From contig NC_063991.1 in NCBI RefSeq assembly GCF_932276165.1, positions 1,355,001-1,419,000 on the forward strand: a stretch of 64,000 nt of DNA. Reading direction: 5' to 3'. A program made the position numbers and the translations under genes. Each line of letters starts with the position of its first letter. The first letter of the stretch is position 1. Under the pieces are notes generated by a model. The model did not search any database. It was not told the DNA's origin and saw only the letters and a program-made list of their open reading frames with translations. Of the stretch, positions 43,838 to 55,193 are shown one piece after another. This stretch comes from Plutella xylostella (Eukaryota; Arthropoda; Insecta; Lepidoptera; Plutellidae).

Positions 43838-44279
43838 CACTCACGGGCAATGAAAACGTTCCACCCACAACAAAACGACCCCGTTTTTTTCAAACATTTA
43901 ATTTAAAATTTGAACAAAATACCTGTTATCGTTCTTAGTTGGGAATATCCTGATGCTCTGTTTAATGTACAGTGCCACAAACTTATCTGTTCCGGTAAGA
44001 GCGAACTAAATTGATCCATATCTCATTATTTACTAATGAATTATATATTGATACAGATTAGATGGGTTTATTGAAACCACAAGAGCGTATTACCACTACT
44101 GGCAAACTTAAAATCTTATAGAATGAAGAAATATTACACATTTACGTGAGCTGTCACCGGAACAGATAAGTTTGTGGCACTGTACGTCAATGTTGCAGAA
44201 GGCGTCATGAAGCTAGCCTTTTCCGTTTAGAAGTAATTTGGTGTTTTTCTCAGTGGAACCTTTTCATTGCACGTGAGTG
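43838..44279. mobile_element. MITE C split by MITE D
   Basis: CACTCACGGGCAATGAAAAC and TTGCACGTGAGTG ends with TA flanks. MITE D (43980-44182) sits at an internal TA. Confidence 0.8.
43980..44182. mobile_element. MITE D, intact
   Basis: CAGTGCCACAAACTTATCTG and its inverse over about 30 bp; TA duplicated on both sides. Confidence 0.85.
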
Positions 44280-44292
44280 TAAAACGTTAACA

Positions 44293-44693
44293 GACACTCC
44301 GCGAGCAATGAAAAAGTCTCACTTACATTATGGCGACACCAAATAAACAAGTTTTGAAAACACTTAAAAAAAACACTATTGTATATTCCATAGTTCTGGT
44401 GCCCTAATAATTAAGTGTACTTCAATATTGCAGACGGCGTCATACAGCTAGCCTTTTTCGTTCAGGATTAATTTACTGGAACTTTTTCATTGCTCGTACA
44501 CTTGTCCAAAATTAATAATGCACGTGCAGATCTTCACACCCGAATCATTAAATCGTAAGAGCCTTAAAAAAACACTTGGATTTTGCACCTTGTTCGAAAG
44601 AAATAGGAGTCAATATCATGTGTCACATAATTGAAACCAACCGTTCTGTCAAAGATTTCTATGCGCATTATCAATTTTGGAGCACTGTAAGTA
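44293..44693. mobile_element. MITE C split near its right end by MITE E
   Basis: CACTCCGCGAGCAATGAAAA start; CTTTTTCATTGCTCG then MITE E, then AAGTATA. Confidence 0.55.
44499..44687. mobile_element. MITE E (189 bp)
   Basis: Ends CACTTGTCCAAAATTAATAA and TTATCAATTTTGGAGCACTG are inverted; TA on both sides. The second copy at 50424-50612 has the same length. Confidence 0.75.
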
Positions 44694-44747
44694 TAGTTTG
44701 CGTAACCAACTAAAACCTTAACCTATTTAGCTAGATTAAAATCACTG

Positions 44748-44855
44748 TCATCATCTGACAGTGCGTCCACTTCATCGGCTTCGACACCGTTTCTTCATAC
44801 ATTTATGAAAATCCGTTTGGTCCGATACTGATAGGTGTACGCTTACCTTAATGTT
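44748..44855. mobile_element. MITE F fragment
   Basis: GTGCGTCCACTTCATCGGC and AAAATCCGTTTGGTCCGATA then GGTGTACGCTTACC. Confidence 0.5.
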
Positions 44856-44859
44856 AACA

Positions 44860-45187
44860 AACGCTGTACATACTAGACATACGTAACTACTTAACTAGAG
44901 ATCATTCTACCGAGACAACATGGCTGCACGGGTTTGAGAGTTAAGTGCGACCCGTTATCTTATCACCTTTGAATAAGGTGCAAATTGCTTAGCACACACG
45001 ATCTGCAGCCGGTTGTGTGCTGATCAATTTAATCCGTAACTGGGCTCAATCTCGTTGAGATGTTACAGATTGCTGTCCAGACGGATCATTGTAGGTGATC
45101 GGCTTGGAAAAAGAATAAACTGACAATTTAACGTAACACTACAAAATTATGCCTACTACAATCGCATTAACGCAAGTGAAGTTTTAC
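44860..45187. other. Unassigned moderately GC-rich segment
   Basis: Contains CGGTTGTGTGCTGATCA and several inverted short motifs; no ORF and no repeat I recognise. Confidence 0.4.
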
Positions 45188-45320
45188 ACAGAGTTCTCTT
45201 TATTTGACTCCGAGAAAATAATAAATATTATACTTTAATTTTTTTAAATTATGGTACAAAAAGTGGTAGTATTGCTGATAGCAATCTCGGCCAGACAACC
45301 TTTGGATGAATAGACTATTT
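45188..45320 (-). mobile_element. LINE 3' tail fragment
   Basis: TCTCTTTATTTGACTCC, then GTGGTAGTATTGCTGATAGC and AATCTCGGCCAGACAACCTT. Confidence 0.6.
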
Positions 45321-45324
45321 ACCA

Positions 45325-46204
45325 GTTTCAATAACTTTACCTACCGATGACTGGTAGTTACTTACATGCGATTTTGCCACATTTGAAGTTACGACCTATC
45401 AAAATCGTATGAAAGTAACTAACAGTCATTGGAAGATAGAGTTATTTAAACTAGTTAAGTTAGAGATAGATACTTTTTGAAATAAATCGCTAACACTTCA
45501 TAGTTAGCCAAGTAATTTCAGATGTTACAAAAAAGATTTTGTCATTTCGCTCGGAGAAGCTTCATGTGCCCCTACTGTTATCAATTCGGACTAAAATCTT
45601 CCCTCTTCTTACTACTGGGCCTTTAAAGACCCAAATATGTCAAATTACCTAACATCTTTCTTTACAGTAGATAAACTTATATTTCTTTGACAATTGTCAT
45701 TGACATTGACAAGCGATGAACGAAAGACACTGGCTCCTTCGATACAGGTCTCCTAGTGTAGGTTGCCAGGGCCATTTCATGCAGTCGAAGCCTTGTGTAA
45801 TGTAAATTGTGAGTTAACTCGTTATAATTTAAGATTACTTACTTCTAGTTTATTTAGATTATAAGCAATGTTATTGTAACAGGCTAAGTTTTTGTCAATA
45901 AATATATATCTATTCTATTCTATAATTAGGTATGTGTTTTCTTTTTTTATCGTAGCATGTGGGTTTAAACCGTGATCAGTTAGGACTCGATCTCCAATCG
46001 CAGTGGCTTGTACGCGTTTAGGCGCACATTAACAAACGGGGTCGAGCATCGCGGCCATTACTGCGCTACAGACACGAGGCATCCATCAGCGAAGCGCGTT
46101 GTGTGATCACTGGTACGAGAGCAATCTTAGACTAACAATACACGGACTAGATGTCCTTTTTTGCACTCCGATACAATGTGCTCCATGTACCAGCTCCTGC
46201 AGGT
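45325..46204. other. No gene; LINE tail scrap and palindromic segment
   Basis: 45894-45922 reads GTCAATAAATATATATCTAT, a LINE tail. 45960-46130 has GTGATCA-containing ends and may be an unclassified repeat. Confidence 0.4.
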
Positions 46205-46293
46205 TCACTGGTAGAAAATGCTTTTAGCATTAAGTCCACCTTAATGTACATATTTTTTTATGTATATTGTGCAATAAATGAATAAATAAATAA
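46205..46293 (+). mobile_element. LINE 3' tail, plus strand
   Basis: AAATGCTTTTAGCATTAAGT with CCACC, then GTGCAATAAATGAATAAATA. It has the same hairpin-plus-CC block as the minus-strand tails. Confidence 0.6.
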
Positions 46294-46295
46294 AT

Positions 46296-46354
46296 AAATG
46301 TCCACCAACCCGCACTAGGCCAGCGTGGTGGACTAGGCCTAAAACCCTTCCTTC
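46296..46354 (+). mobile_element. 5S-headed SINE, internal fragment
   Basis: GTCCACCAACCCGCACTAGG to AACCCTTCCTTCATT. Confidence 0.6.
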
Positions 46355-46356
46355 AT

Positions 46357-46578
46357 TATTATAATAATATTATTTGGGGACATCTCACACACGGCCATCC
46401 GACCCCAAGCTAGGCAGTACCTGTGTTATGGGTGTCACATATTAAATAGATAAACGACAACCAGACACAATAGGCAAACACAGGTGCTCATCACACGAAT
46501 GCTTGCCCTGGGCGGGATTCGAACCCGCGGCCCGAAGCTTCGGAAGCAGCTTCACTACCGGCTAAGCTACGGTGCCGT
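46357..46578 (-). mobile_element. SINE with B2 tail and a different tRNA head
   Basis: The left part is the B2 3' module (GGCCATCCGACCCCAAGCTA). The right part is a different tRNA-like head: on the minus strand GCACCGTAGCTTAGCCGGTA and GGTTCGAATCCCGCCC. Confidence 0.75.
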
Positions 46579-46696
46579 CAAGTATTTTTATTACTTCCAT
46601 GGCATTAAAGTACTTACCTAATTAAAAGTTCAACTTTACATACAAACTCTTTAAATAAAGTTTTTTTTCGAATAATTTAAGATTCGGCAGTAATAC

Positions 46697-46955
46697 GACG
46701 ACCGAATGGCGTAGTGGTTAGTGACCCTGACTACTGAGCCGATGGTCCCGGGTTCGATTCCCGGCTGGGGCAGATATTTGTTTAAACACAGATATTTGTT
46801 CTCGGGTCTTGGATGTGCCCGTAAAATGGCAATAGGCCCGCCCCCTATTACATTGGGACTAACATAACACTCTGGCGAAAAGTGGGTGCAGCAATGCACC
46901 TCTGCCTACCCCGCAAGGGAGTACATTAGTACAAGGCGTGAGTGCGTGTTTTTTA
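46697..46955 (+). mobile_element. tRNA-headed SINE B1, complete
   Basis: GACGACCGAATGGCGTAGTG head and GGCGTGAGTGCGTG end; near-identical to 37755-38012. Confidence 0.88.
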
Positions 46956-47136
46956 ATATGAAAATCTACCATCAGACACATCCACCTAGTTCTGATGAGT
47001 ACGTAGAGCGAACTCACTATGGAGTCCTTTGACATGCAAATATGTTTGAATAATATTACCGATGCATTCGATAGAGCCGTTTTCAAATCAAACATACATG
47101 CTGTATGTCCCAAATGATTGTGTCTCCTGTATTCTA

Positions 47137-48046
47137 CGAGGGCGGGTCAATAAGTCCGTGACTTTTTGAACAAAATACTGGTTTTTGGATATTTTTTTTA
47201 TTTATTTTTCAACGTAGTCTCCTTTGAGCTCTATACACTTTGTGCAAAGTTTCTGCAATTTTTTTATCCCTTCCAAAAAATGAGGTTTCTCGAGGTCATC
47301 AAAATACCCACCTTGGCCTTCTTTGGCGCCGATTCACCCCGAGAAACCCACCGTTTAGACTGATTTTTGGTCTCTGGTGTGTTGTGGTGGATCCACGTTT
47401 CATCCACGGATACAAAACGGCGAAAAAACTCGTCCGAATTTCGGTTTAACAACGCCAAACACTCCTCTGCGAAGTTGTCATTCGATTGCGTTTGTGAGCA
47501 AACGCGGCAGCCATCTTGCGGAAAGCTTTTTCATACCCAAGTGATCATTCAAAATTGAAACCACTGAGCTACGTGATATCCCTGTGGCTTCCACTATCCC
47601 TTTCACTTTCAATCTCCGATCGGCCAACACCATGTCGTGAATTTTTTCAATCATTTCAGGTGTAGAGACCTCAACTGGGTGCCATGGACGTCCGGCATCT
47701 TCCGTACTTGTACGGCCACAACGGAATTCAGTAAACCACTTTTAACCATAGATATTGATGGTGCAGAGTCCCCATAATCTTTATCAAGCTTAGCCTTGGT
47801 TTCAGTGATGGTTTTTTTCCGTAAAAAAATCATGCTTAGTGAGCACACGAAATTCAGTTTTTTCCATTATGTTTTTAAATCACGCGGTTGTTGCTAAGAA
47901 CGGGTGTAAAACACAAACCAAGTGACGTAACTTGTGCAAATTTTGACAGATGTCTACTGACAGATGCTTGTTGACAGGAGCAGTGTTGTTCTTTCAGTTA
48001 AGTGGCGGGAAATTATAAAAGTCACGGACTTATTGACCCGCCCTCG
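47137..48046 (-). mobile_element. mariner transposon, internally deleted
   Basis: 910 bp with inverted termini CGAGGGCGGGTCAATAAGTC...GACTTATTGACCCGCCCTCG over at least 27 bp, flanked by TA (47135-47136 and 48047-48048). A full mariner is about 1.3 kb, so about 0.4 kb is lost. The ends look intact and might still be mobilised by a transposase supplied elsewhere. Confidence 0.9.
47205..47860 (-). pseudogene. mariner transposase remnant
   Basis: Minus-strand pieces in different frames: an N-terminal segment (47848 region) with ITETKAKLDKDYGDSAPSIS, a central segment (47458-47264) with FVSVDETWIHHNTPETKNQS including the first catalytic Asp, and a C-terminal KGDYVEK near 47205-47220. Several frameshifts and a deletion remove the other two catalytic Asp residues, so it cannot be active. 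Confidence 0.88.
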
Positions 48047-48124
48047 TACCTATAGCACATGCAGAGTCTGGAGACTCTTCATTACAATCCTAACTTTCAC
48101 GCCAAAACTACTGAACGAATTTTT

Positions 48125-48317
48125 TGGTTTGTGGGTTCATTTATATAGATGCTTAATGTTATGCAGGTTTCCTCTCGATTTTTTCCTTCACCGACGGATC
48201 GTTGATATAAATTGTACTTAAATTCAAAAGATTAGCACATTTTAGCACCGGGATTCGAACCCTGGCGAATATCTGGCGTGAGAAGCGAGCGCTTACCCGA
48301 CTGAGCTACTTCTCTCC
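48125..48317 (-). mobile_element. SINE A, diverged, tail missing
   Basis: GTGGGTTCATTTATATAGAT to GACTGAGCTACTTCTCT. Confidence 0.6.
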
Positions 48318-48945
48318 AACAATGCATATACCTGGAACAATTCGAATCCAGCACACTTTTTTTTCATCTTCTGTACGACCCGGCTCCCGCCATCTTGATA
48401 TTAAAAAAAACGGTCAAGTGCAAATCCGCATTTAAAGATCGGTGTTCCGCAAATATTGGTTAGGTCTCAGAATAATAATATTTGTCTCGCGCTGAGTTCA
48501 GAAGTCCGTAATTATTTTTGTAATTTTTGTTTGTGTAACTTTGTTAGACCATCTTTTTATGTAAAGTCAATATTATAATTATAGAAATTAATAAGACTAT
48601 GAGTACTATGACGATGGTCATCTTTATCTTATTTTATTCAATAAAATGAAAACTGTAATTGTTATGGTAACGTTATTGATTTTACGGTTTCAAGATGGTT
48701 ACGGTTGTATCCCATATTTAAATTCAATCAATTTTGTCTTTGATTTATATCGTGACACGTAGGTATTCAATGATACAACATGATGTGGGCACATCTCGTA
48801 CACGGCCATTGGAGAAAATTACAGTTTTTTTCTCAGGCAACCCCAAATTTCTGATATGTATGGCGCTGGCACTGAGCCATGTCGAAAATTGTCATTGACA
48901 GTCCCAATGAAACATATTTTCAGTGAAACTAACTTATATGGATCA
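48318..48945. other. Nothing recognised
   Basis: AT-rich with a CCGGCTCCCGCCATCTTG patch near 48378. No ORF or repeat identified. Confidence 0.45.
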
Positions 48946-49088
48946 CTAGCTGTTCCCGCGAGCTTCGCTTCGCCTTAAAAAGTTTTCCCGTGGGAATTCC
49001 GGGATAAAAAGTAGCCTATGTTCTTTCCCAGGGTCTAGACCGTATGTATACCAAATTTCATTCAAATCCGTTCAGTAGTTTTGGCGTC

Positions 49089-49125
<37 letters not shown>

Positions 49126-49158
49126 CAGTTACTTTCGCATTTATAATATTAGTTAGGA
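48946..49158 (-). mobile_element. Helitron-like short element
   Basis: CTAGCTGTTCCCGCGAGC after A; (CAGA)n; ATTAGTTAGGA. Confidence 0.7.
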
Positions 49159-49181
49159 TTGCAAGCGGTTGCTGGCCCATA

Positions 49182-49281
49182 TCCTAACTAATATTATAAA
49201 TGCGAAAGTAACTGTGTCTGTCTGTCTGTTACTCTTTCACGCCAAAACTACTGAACGGATTTGAATGAAATTTGGCATATA
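49182..49281 (+). mobile_element. Helitron-like short element, 3' part lost
   Basis: TCCTAACTAATATTATAAAT to AAATTTGGCATA, then directly MITE A. Confidence 0.65.
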
Positions 49282-49443
49282 CAGGGTGTTGCAAAAAGGG
49301 TAAGCCGAAACCATGTGCAGCATGTTATATCTAAGCCCGAATCTGAAATCAGAATTTCAAAATTCGCGAAAAAAAATATCATTCTCCATAGTAAAAAGTC
49401 ACGTGACCAACTAAGTTTCTATGGAAAATGTTTCTTTTTTCAC
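49282..49443. mobile_element. Palindromic MITE A, right end lost
   Basis: CAGGGTGTTGCAAAAAGGG start after TA; ends inside the second arm. Confidence 0.65.
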
Positions 49444-49475
49444 TACATACACATTAATATTGTCACCAGCCCCCA

Positions 49476-49792
49476 TTCTATTCTCTGTGGGGGTGTAAGT
49501 ACCTGCACCTGGCTCTCTTGAGTGGAACCTTTGTGCATGTACCCAGGGTCTAAACTACCTTCCTAAGCTTGGACCATTTCCCACCACGCTGGTCCACTGC
49601 GGGTTGGTGGGTTCACATATCTAGATGTGCTAAATCTAGATATGCAGATTCCTCACGATGTTTTCCTTCACCGTAAGAGCGATGGTGTACATTGTACTTA
49701 AGTTAAAAGAACTCATTGGTACAGCGCCGGGATTCGAACCCGCATCTCTGGCGTGAGAAGCGGGCGCTTACCCGACTGAGCTACCATCGCTC
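49476..49792 (-). mobile_element. tRNA-headed SINE A
   Basis: Short TATTC tail on the left, tRNA head on the right. Confidence 0.85.
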
Positions 49793-50083
49793 CCCAGACC
49801 CATTTCCAACAATGTTTTGTTCACAACCCGTAAAGCCACGGAATGTGTCATCGCTGTTTATAATTCTCAAGCGCCACATTTGCATACACTCGTGAACTAG
49901 TATGCAAATACCTGATTAATTAATGCTACGTAGCCCTTCATTATTCTGTTACTCTTTGTTTCACCGCGAACGTGAATTTCATTTCAGTAGGCTGTAAAAA
50001 TGTGAACCCTTAGCATTAAAGTTGTTAGAAAAAAGTAGGTACTCATTTAGATCTGATTTTACTTGTACACGTACAATTGCACA

Positions 50084-50152
50084 AACGTTCCACTATGACT
50101 AGAGAGAGCCAGGTGCAGGTACTTACACCCCCACAGAGAATAGAATAGAATA
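50084..50152 (+). mobile_element. SINE A, 3' end only
   Basis: GAGAGAGCCAGGTGCAGGTA then ACACCCCCACAGAG and (GAATA)n. Confidence 0.7.
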
Positions 50153-50423
50153 AGCATTTAAGTTGGTTTTTATTAAAAAAAATTGATTATAATTGCACTC
50201 ATAACCAAACATAACAGGAACCCGAGCTCCAAAATAACAATGTCTTCTCATTCAGTTAACACAATATTTATGTAAGTAAAAAAAAATACCGCGCTAGCAA
50301 CTTTTTTGCCGACTCCAACAAGAAATAATGAGGTAAAACCAGGTCACGGCATTAGTGTACGTACGTTAATACAATCAGGCACAGTTGAAGGGGTGCGAGA
50401 TAAAAAATAAAACTGTGACAGTA

Positions 50424-50612
50424 CACTTGTCCAAAATTAATAATGCACATGCAGAGCTTCACACCCGAATCATTAAATCGTAAGAGCCTTAAAAAAACAC
50501 TTGCATTTTGCACCTTGTTCGAAAGAAACAGGACTCAATATCATGTGTCACATAATCGAAAACAACCGATCTGTCAAAGATTTCTATGCGCATTATCAAT
50601 TTTGGAGCACTG
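50424..50612. mobile_element. MITE E (189 bp)
   Basis: Same ends and length as 44499-44687; TA on both sides. Confidence 0.78.
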
Positions 50613-50714
50613 TAATAGGAACAGCTACCTTACCACCACAGACATGTTAGTAATTAACAATCCTTAAGCAGCATTGCTTATCGAAATAAATCAAACGTTA
50701 AATAAATATGTATA

Positions 50715-50925
50715 ATGCCACAAACTTATCTGTTCTGGTGACAGCGAACTAAATTGATCCATATCTCATTACTTACTAATGAATTATATAGTGATATAGA
50801 TTAGATGGGTTTATTAAAATCCCAAGAGCGAATTACCACTACTAGCAAACTTAAAATCTTATACAATGAAGAAATATTAGACATTTACGTGAGCTCTCAC
50901 CGGAACAGATAAGTTTGTGGCACTA
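50715..50925. mobile_element. MITE D
   Basis: ATGCCACAAACTTATCTG and GATAAGTTTGTGGCACTATA. Confidence 0.75.
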
Positions 50926-50929
50926 TAAG

Positions 50930-51793
50930 TACAAGTTACGTCAGATTTGACAGGCAAGCGACGCTGTATATGAGTTGTTTATTGCTAATGTTCGGTGGTG
51001 GTAAGTATCTTTTGTTACTACAGCTACTTACTGTCACAGTTTTTTTTGTTTTAGCCCCATAGGTTGTAGCAAAATTAATAGTTATACTTACAGAGGTTTC
51101 TGAAAATAAGGTAATAAAACTTGCTCTTAAAAATATACAATGTATTATATTAAGTACAGAATTCCGGTATCATTTATCTACAATATTAAGATAACATAGT
51201 AACCACATTTTTCGTGTAAAAATATTGTAATAAATGTAACTGAATACTAGTATTATAATAAATATAAATTCATGAGATGAACACACACACAATAAAAACG
51301 CAACCAAAGAAAGTTCAATATTTTCATTACGCAAAACAAACTTACCTACTTACTTACAATCCGGTTCAGAAACTCAAATTAAACTAAATTGAAATACTGA
51401 TACTGGCAGAATACATTAAAAGTATTGAAATAAAAAAAAAGAAATGCCGCCATCATTGATTTTCGTTGCCTTCATTTTTCATTAAACTTTTCGCGCCAAT
51501 AAACATGCGGCGTTTGGAAATCTAGATCAATATAAACTAGGGATTTCGTTTCCAACTGCTGCCATCGTTAATAGAAAACTGACTAAGTTTCTGTGACAGC
51601 GGAGCAGTAGGCTGCATGGCATCGAGCCAAAGCCTCTGTATTAATTTTAATACAAAATGGCGGATTGGCGGGACGGCCCTAGACGTATTTATTCATCGCC
51701 TTAGTTTTATCGAGTTTTATTATACGTTGTTTGATATACTTTTATGTGTTTACTCACATTTGGACATTTATGTATTTCGTAATTTACGTAAGT
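50930..51793. other. Nothing recognised
   Basis: AT-rich. A short non-repetitive part around 51440-51700 has CGCCGCCAT-like words but no convincing ORF; the 64-codon frame at 51616-51810 has no support. Confidence 0.45.
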
Positions 51794-51794
51794 A

Positions 51795-52130
51795 CACTCA
51801 CGAGCAATGAAAAAGTTCCAGTGAGAAATTACTCCTAAACGGAAAAGGCTAGCTTACTGATTCCATCTGCAATATTGAAGTAAGTACATGTAAACAACAG
51901 CGCGTCAGAATAAAACCAATTAAAAACTTGAATATTTTATCAAATTCATCAGATAAATGTTGCCAGACGAATAAAATTGTTGCTGTCACTGTCTAATACA
52001 ATGATTCAGACAGCATCAGAATTGTTCCCCAGATAAGTATAACTTTTATCTAGCTATTGATAAATCTCTCCTTCATATTTTAACACATTGTGATCATTTT
52101 GATGTCGGTATTTTGTTAGTGAAACTTTTA
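51795..52130. mobile_element. MITE C, enlarged, right end degraded
   Basis: CACTCACGAGCAATGAAAAA start; the interior has extra sequence; ends near TTAGTGAAACTTTTAAAG. Confidence 0.5.
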
Positions 52131-52139
52131 AAGATAAAT

Positions 52140-52245
52140 ATAAAGATAAAATACTCTTTATTGCACACAAACAGAAACAGTTTCACAAACATAGAAAATA
52201 AATTTTAAATAATAAGTTATTACTAAAAGTAATCTCTTAAATCTC
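52140..52245 (-). mobile_element. LINE 3' tail fragment
   Basis: AAATACTCTTTATTGCACAC then TAATAAGTTATTACTAAAAG and TAATCTCTT, a diverged tail that keeps a stem ATTAC/GTAAT. Confidence 0.5.
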
Positions 52246-52303
52246 TCATATTTTTAACCGACTTCAAAAAAGGAGGAGGTTCTCAATTCGTCGGGATCTG
52301 TTT

Positions 52304-52457
52304 TCAGGTTTCCTCATGATGTTTTCCTTCATCGTAAGAGCGATGCTATACAGTGTACTTAAGTTAAAATAACTTATTGGTACATGTCAGCGCCAGGAAT
52401 CGAACCCGCATCTCTTGCGTGAGAAGCGGGCGCTTACCCGACTGAGCTACCACCGCT
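52304..52457 (-). mobile_element. SINE A, tail side missing
   Basis: TTCAGGTTTCCTCATGATG to GAGCTACCACCGCT. Confidence 0.75.
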
Positions 52458-52667
52458 CTTAACTTAAATAAGTAATAACTAAGATTATAAATACTTACCA
52501 CATTTAAGTATTTAAGTTCAAAGGGAGAAAATTATCGGTGACACAAATATGTTAAATGAAAATCGATTTAGCCGTTTGTGAGCTACACTTTCTCACAGAC
52601 AGAAACACAGTCACTTGAAACTTATAACACCCCTCTGTTTGCGTCGAGGGTTGAACAGTAATCATAA

Positions 52668-52904
52668 TAATTATTATGTGGTGACATCTTACACACGCCA
52701 TCCGACCCCAAGCTAGGCAGAGCTTGTAATATGGTATCGGACAGCTGATATCTATACATAGACATATACATATTAAATAAAATATTGACACCCAAGACTC
52801 AAGACACAAACATCAGTCTTTAAACAAATATTTGCCCCGGCGGGGAATCGAATTCGGGACCTTCGTCATAGCAGTCAGAGTCAACCACTACACCATCCTA
52901 CGTC
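52668..52904 (-). mobile_element. SINE B2, diverged
   Basis: GCCATCCGACCCCAAGCTAG and a tRNA-like head at the right. Confidence 0.75.
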
Positions 52905-53357
52905 AAGTAGCAACATCAGAAAACAATAATCACTAACTCGACCAAACCGCCTTTCACAGAAGAAGCACCCGACCGAAAAACCACCTCTATTAGTACACCC
53001 CCCTCGGCGAACTCAGAATAATAGGCGAAAATAATACCAGGCAAATTGAAACTAAACAGACGTGGCCAGCGCAATTTGTATTTACACGAATCGTCAGCAA
53101 TTTGACAGCACATCCGCCCGCCATTTTGTTACAGCCACTTCCTGATACGTGCGGCGTTTCGAAAATATGGAATGTTTTGTGCGTTCCAATTTTGAATTTA
53201 CTAAGATGGAGGGTTATTGTTTTGTTTTTTTTTTGAGTGCTCGTTAGGAACTTTGCACGTATTTTTTATGGTATTAGGAAGTTCTTTGTTCTTTGGCTTT
53301 TGTTTTTGGTAGGTTTATGACTGTCATTTAATATTAATTATTAGTAAGACCTATATA

Positions 53358-53596
53358 CAGGGTGATTCTTTCGTAGGTTCATATCCGGAAGTATGTGAAC
53401 AACTTTTGTTATAATGACCTTAGGATATAACGAAAAAAAATATGCTTCCCCCATACAAAGATTGGTTGTTTACGTGACACTGTGTATGGGGAGTAAATAT
53501 TTTTTTGAAAGATATCCCAAGGTATAACAAAAGTTGTTCAGAATGAAGAGCTCTGTAACATACTTCCGGATATGCACCTACGAAAGACTCAACCTG
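53358..53596. mobile_element. Palindromic MITE L
   Basis: CAGGGTGATTCTTTCGTAGG start, its inverse CTACGAAAGACTCAACCTG at the end, TA flanks. The arms also share CATATCCGGAAGTATGT. Confidence 0.7.
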
Positions 53597-53599
53597 TAT

Positions 53600-54350
53600 A
53601 CTTAGCTCTTGGTTGATAGTACTATTTTCCTTGATCTGTACCTATATTCACACCGTATAACGCAAAACAATCAAAGTTGAGACAAACCAGGGGCTTTGTG
53701 GATCTAACTATAGCAGAATATTCAAGTCAGGACTATAACTAGGTCGACAAAAGCCTACCTACCCAGTCTCTTATTGTTTTAGGTACAACGGCTGTCAAAG
53801 CTAGGGCGTTTTCATACAATGTGAAATTTGCTGCGAAAAATTTGCAGGTTACAGTTAGTAATCCTTGAATATGCAACCGAATTAAGTAGGTAACTTCAAC
53901 GTTATTATTATTTTCAATTTCATTATTATGATTAAAAATTAGGCTGTGTGTTGGTTTTTTTGCTGAGGCATAGTAAGATTGGTCAGAAATGTTTTCAGTT
54001 GGACCTGTTTCATTAAAATTTGTTGAGCTGATCTCTGCTGATCTGATATTATTTCATATCATTAATGAATTTTTAAAAAACTTTGGCGTCACCGCGGATT
54101 TTACTTTTTTACATAGTATGTTACTTATTAAATATTAAGACTACCCCTTTTCTATGATAATGCTGATTCAGTTCGAAACTTCTCCCACTAAACCAGGGTC
54201 TGAAGTCTGGACTAGCTAAACACTGTTTTAACGGCCTACAAACGGCAAAACTTATTGAATTAAAACTAGTTTTCGTCCTAAATGGCAATGTACAAACGGC
54301 CGGTTTGGCTCTGAATTCAAATTCATAGAAAACTATGTGAAAGTAAAATT
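53600..54350. other. Nothing recognised
   Basis: AT-rich, no ORF. Confidence 0.45.
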
Positions 54351-54351
54351 A

Positions 54352-54500
54352 TAGAATAGAATAGAATAGAATATTGCTTTATTGAACATCACATAAATCA
54401 GACATACAAAAAACATACTTATAGAATAGAACTAATGTACAATAGGCGGCCTTATCGCTGAGAGCGATCTCTTACAGGCAACCTTACATATTGCGGAAAC
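54352..54500 (-). mobile_element. LINE 3' tail fragment
   Basis: (TAGAA)n, ATTGCTTTATTGAACATC, TAGGCGGCCTTATCGCTGAG and AGCGATCTCTTACAGGCAAC. Confidence 0.65.
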
Positions 54501-54727
54501 AAAGTGACAAATTATACGTGTCTAGTTTAGCATCAACATCGTTAAAAGTTAACGAGCAAAAAAGATTTTTTTTAAATGCACATCTTGAATTATTTGGAAT
54601 TCTCTGACGAGAAATGGCTTAACCATTTTTTATTTTATGAAATTATTATTTTTATTAAGCTAGCACCTTAGATAGGTTGCTTTTAAACGCAAAACGGAAA
54701 AATCTAGTAAAATATACACATATCCAC

Positions 54728-54800
54728 ACACTACTGTAATCCCCGAAGGGATAGTCAGAGGTCCACCCACTTTCCGCAGCATATTTGTACTCACGTGATA
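54728..54800 (-). repeat. SINE 3' module fragment (type 1')
   Basis: TAATCCCCGAAGGGATAGTC and ATTTGTACTCACGTGATAGG. Confidence 0.5.
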
Positions 54801-54854
54801 GGTTGCGAACCATATCGCCTTTTTGGAATAAGTACAATGCACTTAGGATACACA

Positions 54855-55000
54855 TCTAGAATCTAGATGTGCAGGTTTCCTCACGATGTTTTCCATCACC
54901 GTAAGACCACGTGGTATTATTGTACTTAAACTCCTTAATTGAAAACACAATTGAAAGAATTCATTGGTACAGGCTATGATTTGAACACCCTCCACCGCTC
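54855..55000 (-). mobile_element. SINE A fragment
   Basis: TCTAGATGTGCAGGTTTCCT to CCTCCACCGCTC; the middle of the head is lost. Confidence 0.65.
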
Positions 55001-55193
55001 TTTATAATAAAATTGTATTTGCTAAATTATAGTGGTGTGACGGATGGGAAGAGGCCGCGACGGTGAGTATTCTGGTCACGTGGCCACCGGGTACTTGGCG
55101 ACGAATGAATTACCGACGAATATCGCAACTGTTTATTGCCTAAATTATTATTATTACTTCTAGAGAATGCGCCAACTTTAGTTTATTAGGCTA

